Both the position numbers and the translations under genes were made by a program. Of a stretch of DNA of 64,000 nucleotides, positions 12,892 to 24,747 are shown in pieces. The stretch is taken from assembly GCA_013368325.1 (NCBI GenBank), contig JAACJK010000171.1, positions 463,760 to 527,759 of the forward strand, read 5' to 3'. The notes beneath the pieces are model-generated. The model did no database searches and was not told where the DNA came from. It saw only the letters and a program-made list of their open reading frames with translations. Source of the stretch: Ephemerocybe angulata (Eukaryota > Basidiomycota > Agaricomycetes > Agaricales > Psathyrellaceae). Every line of letters begins with the position of its first letter. Within the stretch, counting starts at the first letter, position 1.

Positions 12892-14019
12892 ATGGCAGCT
12901 AACGTCGCTAAACGAGTTCTGGTCGTCGCAGGTAGGATGTCAAAACGAAGATGATTGCGGTTGCTGGGCTGACCGGACAACAATGCTCCAGGTGCAGGCA
13001 ACGGAAGCGGAACGGGGGCTGCAACAGCGTGAGTGCCGTCGCCGCCCCTCGTCGCGTTGTCTAACGACGATTTAATTGACACTTTATTCAGTCGCCTATT
13101 TGCAAAGAACGGATACCACGTCGCGCTCATCGCGAGGGGAGCTGATTCATTGAACAAGGTCTCGGAGGAGATCAACGCGGCGGGGGGTCAGGCCGCTCCG
13201 TTCCCGCTGAAATCGTATTCTCATGAGGATATTGCCACGACCTGGGCGGCAATCCACGAGCGCTTCCCTAAACCGGAATACGAAGTGCGAGCCGCCGTGT
13301 GGAACGCGGGGCACGGCGTTTGGAAGCCATTCTTGGATATCACGCCCACAGATGTTCAGGAATGCTTGGATACTGGGGTTGCGGCTGCCTTTGCGTTCGC
13401 ACGTCACTCGATCCTGGCTTTCAAGGAGAATGAAATCGACCCCACGAACGGGAAACGCGGTGCATTGATCTTTACTGGCGCGACGGCCAGCATCAGGGGA
13501 AATGTTGTGACGAGTGCTTTCTCCGCTGCGAAACACGGAGCTCGCGCGTTGTCGCAGAGTCTCGCGAAGGAGTTTGGAAAGCAAAACATCCACGTCTCCC
13601 ATGTGAGTCTTCATTCGCTCCTGAACGCGTTTCGTGCTCTAAATACCGCTCATTCTTCAGGCCATTATCGACGGAGGTGAACTATCTGAGCGCATCCTCA
13701 TTTCGTTCCTTTCTCTAACCTGTCTCTAACCTGTTATCGAAGGCATCTTGACCGACCGTTCGAAGGCTGACACGTCTTTCATTGCGGACGACAACGTCAG
13801 GCTGCGTCCCGAAAGCATTGCAAAGGTACTTCCATGCCTGCTAAAGTGAACAACGGTGAAACTAACCATATGAAAACTAGTCCTATCTGTACCTTGTCAA
13901 CCAGGATAACTCGTCTTGGACCTGGGAATTGGACTGTAAGTGAATTCCTCGTGCGGTATATATGAATCTTACTTACCATAAATGATATGAAAGTGCGTCC
14001 TGCCCACGAGAAGTGGTGA
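12892..14019 (+). CDS. Atypical short-chain dehydrogenase/reductase
   Basis: NAD(P)-binding Rossmann protein of 255 residues from seven exons: 12892-12931, 12992-13028, 13092-13602, 13661-13676, 13743-13825, 13881-13935 and 13994-14019. The phases sum exactly to 768 nt. The nucleotide-binding loop is VVAGAGNGSGTGAATARLF near the N-terminus, followed by VALIARG. The NAG-like motif is WNAGHG. After IFTGATAS, where the catalytic Ser is expected, the usual YxxxK reads FSAAK, so the catalytic Tyr is replaced by Phe while the Lys remains. The length is normal for a classical SDR. From memory a Phe at this site is found in some fungal SDR-like proteins, so the protein may be a non-classical reductase or a ligand-binding relative. 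The substrate is unknown. It is about 11 kb from the polyketide synthase gene, with unrelated genes between. Confidence 0.85.
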
Positions 14020-14619
14020 AGAGACTCCTGGTGTCGAGTTCAGGCTGAAGTTTCGCCAAAGCCATTTGGAAGATGTATTTGTATCTTAACCAATTTCCAT
14101 CTTGTGTCTACAAACCATTCAAGAAAACTGCAGATGACCATTGCCAGACCGGCCTGCGCCACCCTCATGGCGAAGCTTAACCGCAGTTCAACTTCTCGGA
14201 CATTACAGCTCCCAAGCCGCGTTCAAGATCCCAAGTCAGCAGACCTTATAATTAGGCATACCCAAGGCGGCTAAGCCTACATTAGTACATAGGCAAGTCC
14301 TGGAACGGGAAATAAACAATTTAGGACATACACAGCCATTCCATTTAGTGTCGCCTCGAGGTCCACCGGCTCGCTGTTTCGATCATGGCCAAGGCGCGAA
14401 AAAGGTCCCCGTGTTGGCAGCTTAACCCATTTCGCATAGTTCACCGGGTCTGCACTGCAATGAGGCCGCAACGTTCCTGACTGCGCTGCCCCCACCGAGT
14501 CCGGGTTATGCTGGCTTTCTTCTGCAACTCCACTGACCCCTATCTCTCTACCATATCCAATAGCGTTTGGTCCTTTACTGGTTCAAGGCCCGGCTTTGCT
14601 TGAAGATCTAACGGGAAGG

Positions 14620-15706
14620 ATGAAGCCCTGCATGACTTGGTTTCTACTCCAAATCGGTATGTTTGCCTGTATATCTGAAAGGATGAGGGCCCGGCTTGAC
14701 AGACTCTTCAGTCACGTTTGTAGCATTGGTTCTCGCTCAGGACGAAGGAGGCGACCCGATTAGAGATGCCGTTCCAGAGGAGGTGACTTGCGCAATAAAC
14801 TCTCCAGAAACCCTAGTAGAGATACTGATAAGCGCGCTGAGTCAAGTGTCAAGACCGATGCAACTCGATATCAGGAACACTCGAGGTACGCCGCCGCATC
14901 CCAGCGCTTTGAGTGAGGATAGCGGCTGAGGGGGTTTTTATGCCGAGATAGTCGTGTGCAGACTTGGACTGCCTGTGTACGCAAGGGAATAACAATGCCC
15001 TACTTGCGTGCATGAACTGCATGTACGGGCAGGTTCCTGGGCAGGAAGTGCTCGCAGCCGCCCAACAAACCCTTCAAGGTGCGCATGAGTGATAAGCTTG
15101 GTAGGGGTGTACCATGTCTGAGCAGGTATACTCGTAGACTTCTCTGTCGTCTGCGATGATTATGGGCTTGCGATGCAGAATGTCGCGACCACGACGTCAA
15201 GCTCACCTCCATCGTCGACGAGCACTAGCAGCTCAACATCGACGTCTGCCTCACCCCCGTCCACAAGCACAAGCACATCAAGTTCTTCGGCGCCTCCAGC
15301 TTCTTCAAGTTCCTCTTCTTCCTCGGCATCCACGCCACCCCCGGCGTCTTCATCCTCCTCATCCGGTAGTACTCCACCACCCCCAACCACCTCGACTGCG
15401 ACGACCTCCTCCGCGGCCACTCCCACCTCATCACCCACAACAACAAATCGGCCTCCGTCAACAACTTCCGGATCCGCATCCTCATCATCCTCGACTCGCA
15501 CTTCAACGACCGACACGAGCCCTGTACCTACGACCTCCGCATTCCAGGAACCCCAAAAGTGCACCCTCGCCCGGCCGAATTCGAAGCAGCACGTTCTATC
15601 CCGACGCTCACCGTTAACGTCGTCCTCCAAGGCCAAGGGAGGGACGTCGCTGATAGAGTCAATCCGGAGGGCTTTCCGGGTAGTGCTGAGGGGTTTGGCT
15701 CGTTGA
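14620..15706 (+). CDS. Secreted Cys-rich, Ser/Thr-rich protein (paralogue 1)
   Basis: Predicted from splicing by eye: 14620-14656, 14703-14884, then an exon starting near 14965 and a last exon from about 15124 to 15706. The N-terminus, MKPCMTWFLLQI followed by SSVTFVALVLAQ, could be a secretion signal, though an Asp interrupts it. The middle carries the block DCLCTQGNNNALLACMNC, then VLAAAQQTLQG and VVCDD. The second half is almost pure Ser/Thr/Pro, expected to be a heavily O-glycosylated stalk. The Cys block matches the neighbouring gene at 16529 in spacing (CLCT...L..C.NC.Y), so the two are tandem paralogues. Unlike the neighbour, the C-terminus is basic (RRAFRVVLRGLAR) rather than a hydrophobic GPI-type tail. 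Function unknown; exon ends are approximate. Confidence 0.6.
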
Positions 15707-16528
15707 CGAAATGCGTTCGTAGGATTGAATCGGACTGTTAGTGAGTCGCTTTGGCGGTTAGAGCCAGTGGACTGATAGATAGACATCATTCCTTAGCTGA
15801 AGTGCTAGAACACTGCTTGATAAACCCTTACATAATTTCCATTTCCCGAACTCTTGTGAAAAGAATAGGCGCATGGTGGTGCCTATCCATGTGTTCCGAA
15901 TCTGCGTCTGCATCCGCGAGTCTTCGATTCAGCTTCGATTCACAGCTTTTGTCGAACGTGCCTGAGAGGACATCATCTGCCATTGGCCATGCGACAGCTC
16001 GCTCCATACCTCAACATCCACCTAGGTACCATGATGGAAGCACTTGTAAGCTGACAGGGCCAAGGAGACACCCGTTAGTGGAGTCAGAAGAAAGAGATGT
16101 CCTTACTATGTACACGATCAGACCAATACGTCTTGATTATAATCATGCGCCGTACGTCGTTGACTTGCGGCACCTGCTCAGAACAGGGATGGGCTCGGCC
16201 GTACGGTTTATCAGCAGCTGTAAAGCTGTAAAGGTCTTCTGCCAACAGGGTAGCTGGAGAGCTAGATGGGCGTAGTAGATTGACCACAGTTGTGGTAGAA
16301 ATCGACGCACTGTTGAAAGGCTCGGCTTTTGGGCGCTTAATCCAAACCCAAACTCGGTTCGTATCGGCACTGAACCGGCACGCCCGACAGTCCGTCAACC
16401 ACTCCTTATGGCAATTGCCAGGGGCGCTCTTATAAGATGACCTCGTTGCGGATGCATTGTCTGACAGGCTGCACGTTGCCCTCTGCCCTTGATCCTTCCC
16501 CCCACAGTCTCGAGGCTCGCAAGTTCAG

Positions 16529-17441
16529 ATGTACTCTCCTGTGATAGCGAAGCTAGCCATTCTCGGTGCTTTGGCAACGCACGGTGTGTTACCTTCATTC
16601 ATCTAGCTGAGATGAAATGACTTAACAGGCTTTTTTCGATTCTTGGATACCAAGTGGTGGGAAGTGTGATTGAGGCGCGTTCACCGTACATGCATCTCAT
16701 GCAGCGGCAAGTCTCGACCTCAATCCCTGCTGTGAGTTCATGGTTCGAGTCACTTCTATCTGGGGGACCCCCCGTTGCTGACCGAGCTTTCCGTCATGCG
16801 ATGAAATATCAGTGCACCACCGAATGCTCGACCTTCGAGAACTCCCTGAATGTCTGCACGACCACAACGTGCCTCTGTACGAAGCCAGTCGCAACCGCCC
16901 TCGACAACTGCGTCAACTGCGCCTACCGGAACCGCCCAACCACCGAGATCCTCGCGACAGCTAATCAACTCGTCAATGGTGAGCACCCTCGCCGCGTACT
17001 AGTAGCACCAGTGCTCTCGGAGAAACAACAACGTTCTAAACCAAACCCAATTTTCAACTTACAGCGTATCTGAACAACTGCAGAGCCTCCCCGGACCTTC
17101 CCCCAATTTCAGTCACCACCGGCGGGGCAGGCGGAAGCGCGACTGCCACTGGCTCGGGCTCTGGAGTAGGCTCCGCGACGAGCTCAACGGCTGCCAGCAA
17201 CCTGGGGTCCAGCACCATCACCCAAACTACGATCACCGGCAACACGATCGCCCCTCCCCAGACCCAGACGACCGTGGGTCCGGCGTCGACTACGACAACG
17301 ACAACGCCGGCGACGAGTGGAGGATCCCAGACGGTTCTTCCTGGCCTGGGAGGCAATGGTGCGCGCTCTCTGGGAGTAGAGGGTGCTTTCTACCCGCTTA
17401 TGATCGCTTCGGTGCTCACTTTGGCTGTGGTTGTACTGTGA
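16529..17441 (+). CDS. Secreted Cys-rich, probably GPI-anchored protein (paralogue 2)
   Basis: The ATG at 16529 gives MYSPVIAKLAILGALATHG, a plausible signal peptide. Several short introns follow (about 16586-16628 and others up to 16800); the exact boundaries there are uncertain. The clear part is QCTTECSTFENSLNVC, TTTTCLCTKPVATALDNC and VNCAYRNRPTTEILATANQ, then across an intron AYLNNCRAS. A Ser/Thr/Gly-rich stalk (about 17105-17350) leads to a hydrophobic end, YPLMIASVLTLAVVVL, with small residues before it, the pattern of a GPI-anchor signal. It is therefore likely a cell-wall or plasma-membrane surface protein. The Cys spacing is shared with the protein encoded at 14620. I do not recognise a characterised family; it resembles the general plan of CFEM-like surface proteins but does not match the CFEM cysteine pattern. 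Confidence 0.7.
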
Positions 17442-17958
17442 GGACGGTGATTGGCAAGGAATACCGTGGAGGGACTGTTTGGGGCCTGTCGACTATCTTT
17501 TGATCCTGCTTCGCCCCTCGGACTTCGATATCTGGTTCAACGCTACGCACTATATATCCCCGGACTTAGGGTGTGGACATTGAAGTAGATAACTTATCTA
17601 ATCAGGACAAACAGTTCTTCTTTCGGTGACAATTGAGTCGATTAGGCGCCCAGCCGGGTTGTACCCGCTCGGAGCGTCAACGCATCCAACGCATAGGCTC
17701 AACTGGACATTGAGGAGGCTTTTCAAGGTCAAATTGGTTTGAGTCAGGAGGGAGTGAAGGGATGAATCGTACTAGGGGGTTGCCTTGAGGTTTCGCAATT
17801 TCATAAAGTCTCAACCAGAAACCCTATCCATTCAACCATGGTATAAAACCCGTGTTCCATATCACTCCTTGCACAGAAGACCCTCGAGCCCCCACTGCAG
17901 AAAGAGTGACCGATACCCAAACAATACTTTTTCTCAGCTTCTTATATCTTTCCTTCCA

Positions 17959-19522
17959 ATGCACCAACGAAGGGGTAGAAAGTTGGCGATGGCTCTGGCC
18001 GCCTTTCTTGCGACTCTGCCTTCTGTCAAAGCTGCGGGTGTTCTTGCCACTGGAACTCAGGGTCCGACCAACCCACCAGAACCGACTCTGGGAACGCCGA
18101 TCAACCAGACGAGCTTTGCTCGCCTCCTCTCCGTCAATTCGGTCGACGTACGTCCAGCGGTCTTGACCAGTTAACTATACGTGCATGGTTTACAACTTAT
18201 TCATTTAGGATTTCTGTCTTTTTGCACCTCCGGCGCTCCAGAATATTGGTGATTCTGAGGTAAGATCGGTTCCGCTGGTGGCTGTTCGGTGGAGAACGGC
18301 GTTTCATAGCGGTTTATGCCCGATTGACAGACGTACGAAGTCGCCTGGTGCACGAAGCCACGCAACGACGCCCGTGTTATACCAGATGGCACGATCACTG
18401 GAATCTCGTTCTTGAAGACAGGTTCGGGCAGCTTTCTGTTGCACATCCACATGCGTTCAAACCTGACGCCTAATGTTAGACTTCTATGTTCAGATTTTGG
18501 GTTACGGAAACCTTACCAGGCTGAATGTGCCGAACGGAGACTACGGAGGGTTGGTTCTCTCCCCTTCTTTCAATTGTTGAGGGGCTTGTGCTCATGGCTG
18601 GCATGCAGCGAGCTCGATCCCCATGGACAATTCGGGGCCGGGAACCCGATCGGCGGAAATGTCACTTCGAATGTCACTGGGAGTAACCAGCATTTCGCAG
18701 AGTGGATGGTGCGTCGCAGAGAGAATCGTGCGCAGGAGAGAGCTCAAATATGACGTTCTTTCTCCTATTGCAGCAATACATTGTGAGTAGCCAGTACATA
18801 CGAAAAAAGGAGAAGGTTTACTGACTCTAAGCAGAGCTATAGCCAATTCTGTTTGAGAATCTGCACCAACGCCAACTCCACATACAGCGCGGCAGACATG
18901 TGCTGGCACGAGCTTGACGAGATGGGCTGCGAGTTTGTCATGCCTGGAAACTACAACGTGAATGGTACCTTGTGCGTTCACTTCCTCAGCTCTCAAAGCG
19001 GCTATTGCACTTCGACTCACCTATCCTCTCTCGCAGCGAGAGCTGTGACGCCGATGTTGCTTGTAAGTTTCCCGTCGTCCTTGTAATTGCCTCTGGTCTA
19101 ACCATACAATCACTGTTACAGATCCTCCAGGATGGTATCCAACGGCCACGATTAGCGGCACCCCCGTCTTCTCTACCTTCGCACAACGGTATACGGGAAC
19201 AGAGAGCAATGGACACGCCTATACCGTGGGCGACACCGCGACCCCAAGCGCACCGTACAGTACACCCTCGTCGTCCAACTGCCGCACGACATCGACTATT
19301 TCCAATGGAATCCCGCTTACTGCGCTTGGCCTAGCGGCGGCTAGTACGTCTCGCGCTGCATCTAGATCTTCTAGCGGGGCGAAATCATCGTCTTCGGCAC
19401 CTGCTTCCACCGCCGGGGCAACTAAGCAGGCAAAAAGTGGAGAGAGGAAGACGAAGGAGTATTCGTCCGTGGACCTCTTGAAGATGATCTCTGGTGTCGG
19501 TGCTTTCCTGCTTTTCAATTGA
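17959..19522 (+). CDS. Secreted glycoprotein, 'macrofage activating glycoprotein' type
   Basis: Nine exons close in phase: 17959-18147, 18209-18259, 18331-18421, 18480-18549, 18609-18708, 18774-18782, 18835-18971, 19037-19062 and 19122-19522, giving 357 residues (347 if the second ATG at 17989 is used). The N-terminus, MALAAFLATLPSVKAAG, is a signal peptide. The body has paired conserved blocks: DFCLFAPP, EVAWCTKPRNDARVIPDGT, FYVQILGYGNLT, EWMQYISYSQFCLRICT, AADMCWHELDEMGCEFVMPGN and ESCDADVAYPPGWYP. From memory these blocks define a basidiomycete secreted family annotated as macrofage activating glycoprotein; its biochemical role is not established. A Ser/Ala-rich tail ends in a short hydrophobic stretch (GVGAFLLFN), possibly a GPI signal. 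Exon 6 is only 9 nt and encodes QYI. NxT/NxS sites are frequent. Confidence 0.85.
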
Positions 19523-19780
19523 TACATTGGAGAATGGGATATTAGGTATTCGTAGTGTGCGGTCTGTAGATCTTGGATGTTTTGCAACGGAGCTTGAGTT
19601 AACTTTTGCGAACGTGACAGAAGTGCGTGACGAGAAGGTCGGATCTCCACGTGGCCGTGACTCATCACGCCCGCGCCTGTTTTAAGCGCTCGCCCCATTC
19701 ATGGAGAAACCGACCAACTTCTCTGCTGTCCCTGTTTCCCGAGACACTGAAAGCACAATATTTGCAGCCATATATGTAGG

Positions 19781-21014
19781 TCACGATTTCCTAGACCGCC
19801 ACCTAGACAAAATACCCTTCCTCTTCGTAACGAAACGGGAATAGTCCCCGCCCAGAAAACTCCCAAGTGCCCCCTCGAACCTTGCCTTCACCAGCTCATC
19901 CCTCGTCGCCGATCCATCTACAATGGCTCCCAGAGATACATATCCATCTCGAAAAGTCTCTCGAACGTGCTTGATCGCATATGCTGCTGATCCCAGGTCG
20001 ATACTTGGATTTGTTGGATCAGTGAGATGAAGCAGATGTGGGTTATGATAGTCGCTGGATGGTTCGGGTTTGGAGGAGAAAGAGATGCCGTTTGGCGTAA
20101 AAAGGATGGCTGCCTTTGAGTAGTCGAGCTCCTGCCCATAAAAATGGAGAAATTCGAGGAGAGCCGCCCCTAGATCGATCGATTCCTCCTTCGTGCGGCC
20201 GCTGGACGAGGAGGTCCCCGATCCAAAAGAGGTGAAAGACAACTGCGTCCCATCTTCTCCAGCGCCACCTAATCCACCAAGCTGACCTGATGGCCTCGAT
20301 GCTTCCAGTTTCACAAACGCCACCACCATCCATACCAGCAAGTAAGAATTGATCCCTCCGGTATACGTCGACCCCAACCTCCGTATTGACAAAAACAACC
20401 TAAGCATCATGACCAACGTTCGGATCACAACTTCATCCTCCCCCCTTATCCACGACCGCACGGCCATCGCCTCCCTCTTTTTCTGCCCCTCCGACGCCAC
20501 CACGCTGATCTCAATCCCCGTCACAGCATCTCCCACCCGCAGCATTGGGGTTGAAATGGAGAGGAAACGCTCTACATTCTTCGAGAACCTCCCACTGAAA
20601 TGGCGGATCTTGTCTGCTAATTGGGCGAGGAAACCATTCGGTTCGTAGTCCTCGTCCGCACACGTTATCACCAGCTCGATGTCGGAAGTTGGGAAGTAGA
20701 GCCCCGTGGCGGACGACCCGGTGAGACGCAGCGTGGCAGTGGGTGCCGCCCTATACACAAGCCTTGTGAAACGGCCCACGAGACCTCTGCGGAGGGCTAC
20801 TTCTTCGTCCGTCAATTTCATGTACCGCATGAAATGCTCAATCTCCCGGTGTGGTCTATAGGTAATGTTTTAACATCAGAATGGGAGGAAGGCTTGTACA
20901 GGACGGGCAAGCTTACGAGATACGATGCGAAAATCCAACATCCGACTGTGCAGGCATCCATGGTGGGGGTTCGATTCTGGAAGACTTGGGCGCAAATTCC
21001 CCACATGGAGGCAT
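19781..21014 (-). CDS. Trf4/Cid14-type nucleotidyltransferase
   Basis: Noncanonical poly(A) polymerase-like protein of 390 residues from two exons, 21014-20917 and 20855-19781, with a 61-nt intron; phases close. The start chosen is MPPCGEFAPKSSRIE; the PPPWMP that follows resembles the TPW motif before the Trf4 catalytic core. The nucleotidyltransferase signature is GSSATGLYFPTSDIELVI, and the third carboxylate is in TGIEISVVAS. The central and PAP-associated parts follow: STYTGGINSYLLVWMVVAF, LLEFLHFYGQELDYSKAAI, then DPTNPSIDLGSAAYAIKHV. Trf4 proteins act in the TRAMP complex, adding short A tails for nuclear RNA decay. This protein is shorter than the usual 500-600 residues, lacking long N- and C-terminal extensions, and uses Glu where Asp is common at two metal-binding sites. 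It may be a divergent paralogue. Confidence 0.85.
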
Positions 21015-21627
21015 GACGAGACCTGTATAATCGCCATAGCCTTTCATCCTGGATGGCCGACCCTCCATCAAGTTATCTTTCAACATTACTCCAAGCATAT
21101 GGTTGCTCATGATCGTCGCTTGACCGTTAAGGGAGAGGAGGAGGGGGTACAACAGTATATCGCATCGAGTTCTATATGCACCGAACTCGTACATATACCA
21201 TGTTCTCAAGACTGTTCCCATGAGATGTCACCGCATATCTGTAGGCAAGGACTCGGCATACATCTCACTTACCTATACTGCGCCATTAGCGTGGCCAATC
21301 GCAGAACTTGAAAGAAGGGCTAGATACTCCGGTCAGCACAACCTAACAGATAAACAGGGGTGCTCTACGCATTGCGGCGACGAATGTGGAAGGAGAGGGT
21401 GGCACAAGGACGCCGTCGACTTCGATCAATGCATTAAACAAACTATGCAGCGGACTCACCGGCGCTTCGCCATGCGGTCGAGGGAGGGAATGTACACGCG
21501 AAGATAAGGCGGACTAGGCAGAGTTAAACACATCTGGGTATAAGGGTGAATAAGTAAAGGATAAAAATACATTAAGATGAGCTGAAAGAGTCCCAAACAA
21601 ACACAGGTGACCAGGCGGCAATCATCA

Positions 21628-24600
21628 TCACTCTTCATCATCCCCAGCCTCTCCAAACATCTTCGCGAGAGAATCATTCCCCTCATCGGTAGGGGCTTCA
21701 TATACGGCAAAGGCCGCGCGCTTGGCAGCACGAGTCGCTCTCGAGGGAGTAGCAGAGGTCCCCGGTCTCGGAGCAGCGGCCGAGGACGAGGTCGGCTCCT
21801 TGGCTTTTGTCGATGTCCAACCCCTGCCCCGACCCGCGAAAACTTCGGGGCTACGATCAAGAAGAATCTCCAAATCCTTGTCGCTCAGCACACTTGCTTT
21901 GCCTTCCTTGGTATCGGAAACCACTTCGATCTTTTCGCCCTCCAGTCGGAGGAGGTTGGCAGCCATTTCAGCAATGGTCTCTTTCTTGTTCGTGGCAGCG
22001 GCCGCAGCGGGCTTCCTGAATTTACCTGGGGGTTGGCGACGATTAGTTTATGCTCAATTAACCTGGTGCCTGGAACAGGAATTCTGACCTTTGGCAATGA
22101 CAAGTGCCTCCAACTTCCGCTTCTCAGTCGCACGCTGCATGATCTTCGTCTCGACCGTATGTGCGCTGACCAGCCTGAAGATGAGAACAGGTCTTGTCTG
22201 CCCGATCCGGTGAGCCCTATCCTGGGCTTGCGCATCCATTTGGGGGTTCTGGAAACGGCGATTAGCGGCTTTCTCTCAAAATGACAGAAAGGAGATCACG
22301 AACCCAATCTTGGTCGTAAAATATAACAGTGTCCGCTGCTACCAAATTGATACCTAGACCACCAGCTCGTGTGCTCAGCAAGAACAAACGGGGTGCGCCA
22401 GGTGCCTCTCCTGCAGTCTGGAACCGCTCCATTTGTGCTTTCCTTTCCATTGGGCTCGATGTTCCATCGATACGGCATATGTCCCATCCCATGTAGTCGA
22501 CTGCCCAGTCCTACAAAGATTAGGTAAGAACCCGAAAGATATGCCAAAGTTAGCGAACGGACCTCGATGATGTTTAACATTGTAGTAAACTGGCTGAACA
22601 GCAGTACTTTATGCTTCCGTCGGAACAATTCCCGAAGCAGCCGGTCGAGAACCATCATTTTACCGCTCGCGTTAACCAACTCTTCGCCCAGGACTGGCTG
22701 AAGTGTTTTCTTGTCCAGAGGCCAATCGAAAAGGAATGGATGCGAGCAGACTTTCCGCAACTGCATAACTGTATTCTGCAGTTTCATATTGTTCACCTTG
22801 ACAACTATTGGGCAAGGTTAGCCATGGACAACACGAAAAGGGAAAGCAAACTACCTTTTTGACGATTCTGATGCTCCAAACCGGCGCGAATGGCTTCGGC
22901 TTCCTCCTCTTCGCGTGTCATCTTGCGCACAATGCCGGATTGGTCGATCTCACCGCGTTCTAGCATGTCGAAGTACTTGTCGTCGTCGCCATCAACGTCA
23001 TAATGCTTCTTTCCGGCTCTCCGTCTTAAGCTTCGCGTAGGTTTAAAATCTTCCTCTTCCTTCGCTTCCTCAGGCAATGCCGTCGGTTCGCCCTTCTCAG
23101 CGTCTGCGGCGGTACCCCCTTGGATAAGCCACTTGCGAAGGCCACCGTCCAGCACCCTGTCGTAGGCTTCGCGCTGCCTGACACTCAATGGTGCATAAAG
23201 CACGTACTCCTTCTTCGGCGGTAGGTTCAATTCTACGTCGACTTTGAGACGACGAAGCAGGAAGGGTTTGAGAATGGCGTGCAGTGTTGAGATGATTTGG
23301 CTGGACTGGGACGGAGGTAGAGAGTTCTGCAGGTCGGGAAGGTTAAAGCTGGCAAAGATAGTGAGTTACATCGACCTGACCATATACGGTGGTACTCACA
23401 GCTCTTGGAATGAGTCAATGTCGTCGAAGATATCAGGGAGGATGAAGTTGAGAAGGGACCAAAGCTCGGCGAGGTTGTTCTAGGAACGGTCAGCTCACGT
23501 CGATTTCTAGAGTGAATAGACTGACATGGAGGGGAGTGCCCGTCAGAATCATGCGCCCCGCACTATGGTACTGCTTGATTTCCTTCATGAGCTTGCAGTT
23601 CAAATTCTTCAGTCTGTGTCCTTCGTCGACAACGATGTAACCCCAATTGTACTTGGCAAGGTGCACCCTATCCCTGATAATAATGTCGTACGTCGTCACA
23701 ACAACTGGGAAGTGCGACGTTGCATCGGAGTCCTTCGCCACCTCGTCGTCGGAGTCGTCGGCTTTTGACTTCTTGGACTTTCTGGCTGGGCGGCCACGTT
23801 TTGGCTTTGAAGTTGTCGCTTTTGGTGGCGGTCGCTCTTCGGGAAGCGCCATGACGGTCCGACGCATTTCTGCCCTTTCGTCAGGCGTTCCGTGGTACAT
23901 ACACACAGGTATCGTCGGGGCGAACTTTTCGTATTCTGAGACCCAGTTGTGAAGGACGCTGAGCGGGCACACGACAAGGAACGGTCGGGTGTTCTGATGC
24001 TCCCGCAGGTACGCACTGAACGCGATCGTTTGGAGTGTTTTTCCGAGGCCCATTTCGTCCGCTGGACGAAAGGTTAGATATGGAGGAGTAACAGAGCCAG
24101 GATAACGCACCGAGGATACCAGAAATCCCGTTCTTGTCAAGCGACACCATCCACTGAAGGCCCTCGAGTTGGTATGGCTTCAGCTTCGCGCCTGTGATCA
24201 GCGCTGGCTGCTCGAAGATCTGGCTATCCTCTGCAACGTTCTCTGGCACCTCGCTGAACCCGTTGTCCATCTTCATCCTTTTCTTGCCCTTGGCGGCAGC
24301 CGACGGTCGGCCTCGTTTTGCGCCAGACTTTTGCTTGCTCTCCTCCAGGGTCCTTCTCTGGTCTTCTTCCATTCGTTCTCGGAGAACGTTAGAATATATA
24401 GTGGACTTTGCGAGGATATCTTGCAGCTTCTTGAGTTGCTTTGGCATATCCTGGTGACATTCCGTTCATGACAGTACGCTCGTTTAGTAAGGGCACGACT
24501 CACCACCTCATCGACTGTCGCGGGCTCTTCATCTTCTTCGAGAAATCCTTCCACTGGCGCTTCGTCCTGCTGAACGTCAACTATGCTCCAAGAAAAGTAC

Positions 24601-24747
24601 AAGCTGAATCACTTCTTCACCGGTTGCGCAATCGTACTCCGAGGCAGCATGACTCGCTGGAGGTGACGAGGCTGCGGTGCTCGTCGCGCGCGTCGAGGGA
24701 AGCTCCTCAAATGTCGTAGCCACAGGAGAGGATGTAGAGGAGCTCAT
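21628..24747 (-). CDS. SNF2-family ATPase, LSH/IRC5 type
   Basis: Chromatin-remodelling ATPase. The ATG at 24747 ([15 protein letters not shown]) begins a protein of roughly 850-900 residues interrupted by several short introns. The N-terminal half of the motor shows [20 protein letters not shown], the Walker [24 protein letters not shown], a basic insert ([14 protein letters not shown]), the DEGH box [10 protein letters not shown] and LTGTPL. The linker has [16 protein letters not shown]. The C-terminal lobe has [48 protein letters not shown] and [12 protein letters not shown]. The short spacing, the LPPKKE block and the ending fit LSH (HELLS/DDM1) and yeast Irc5 rather than Snf2, Ino80 or Chd. 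LSH-type enzymes support DNA methylation and genome stability. The C-terminus is acidic (EAGDDEE). Confidence 0.9.

Noticed and set aside
12892..14019. Dehydrogenase as tailoring enzyme of the polyketide synthase
   Set aside because: Unrelated secreted-protein, polymerase and remodeller genes lie between, over 11 kb; its divergent partner is the RING gene.
15160..15789. 209-codon antisense acidic ORF opposite the Ser/Thr-rich stalk
   Set aside because: Composition is the mirror of the TCN/ACN-rich plus strand; the plus frame joins by introns to the cysteine block.
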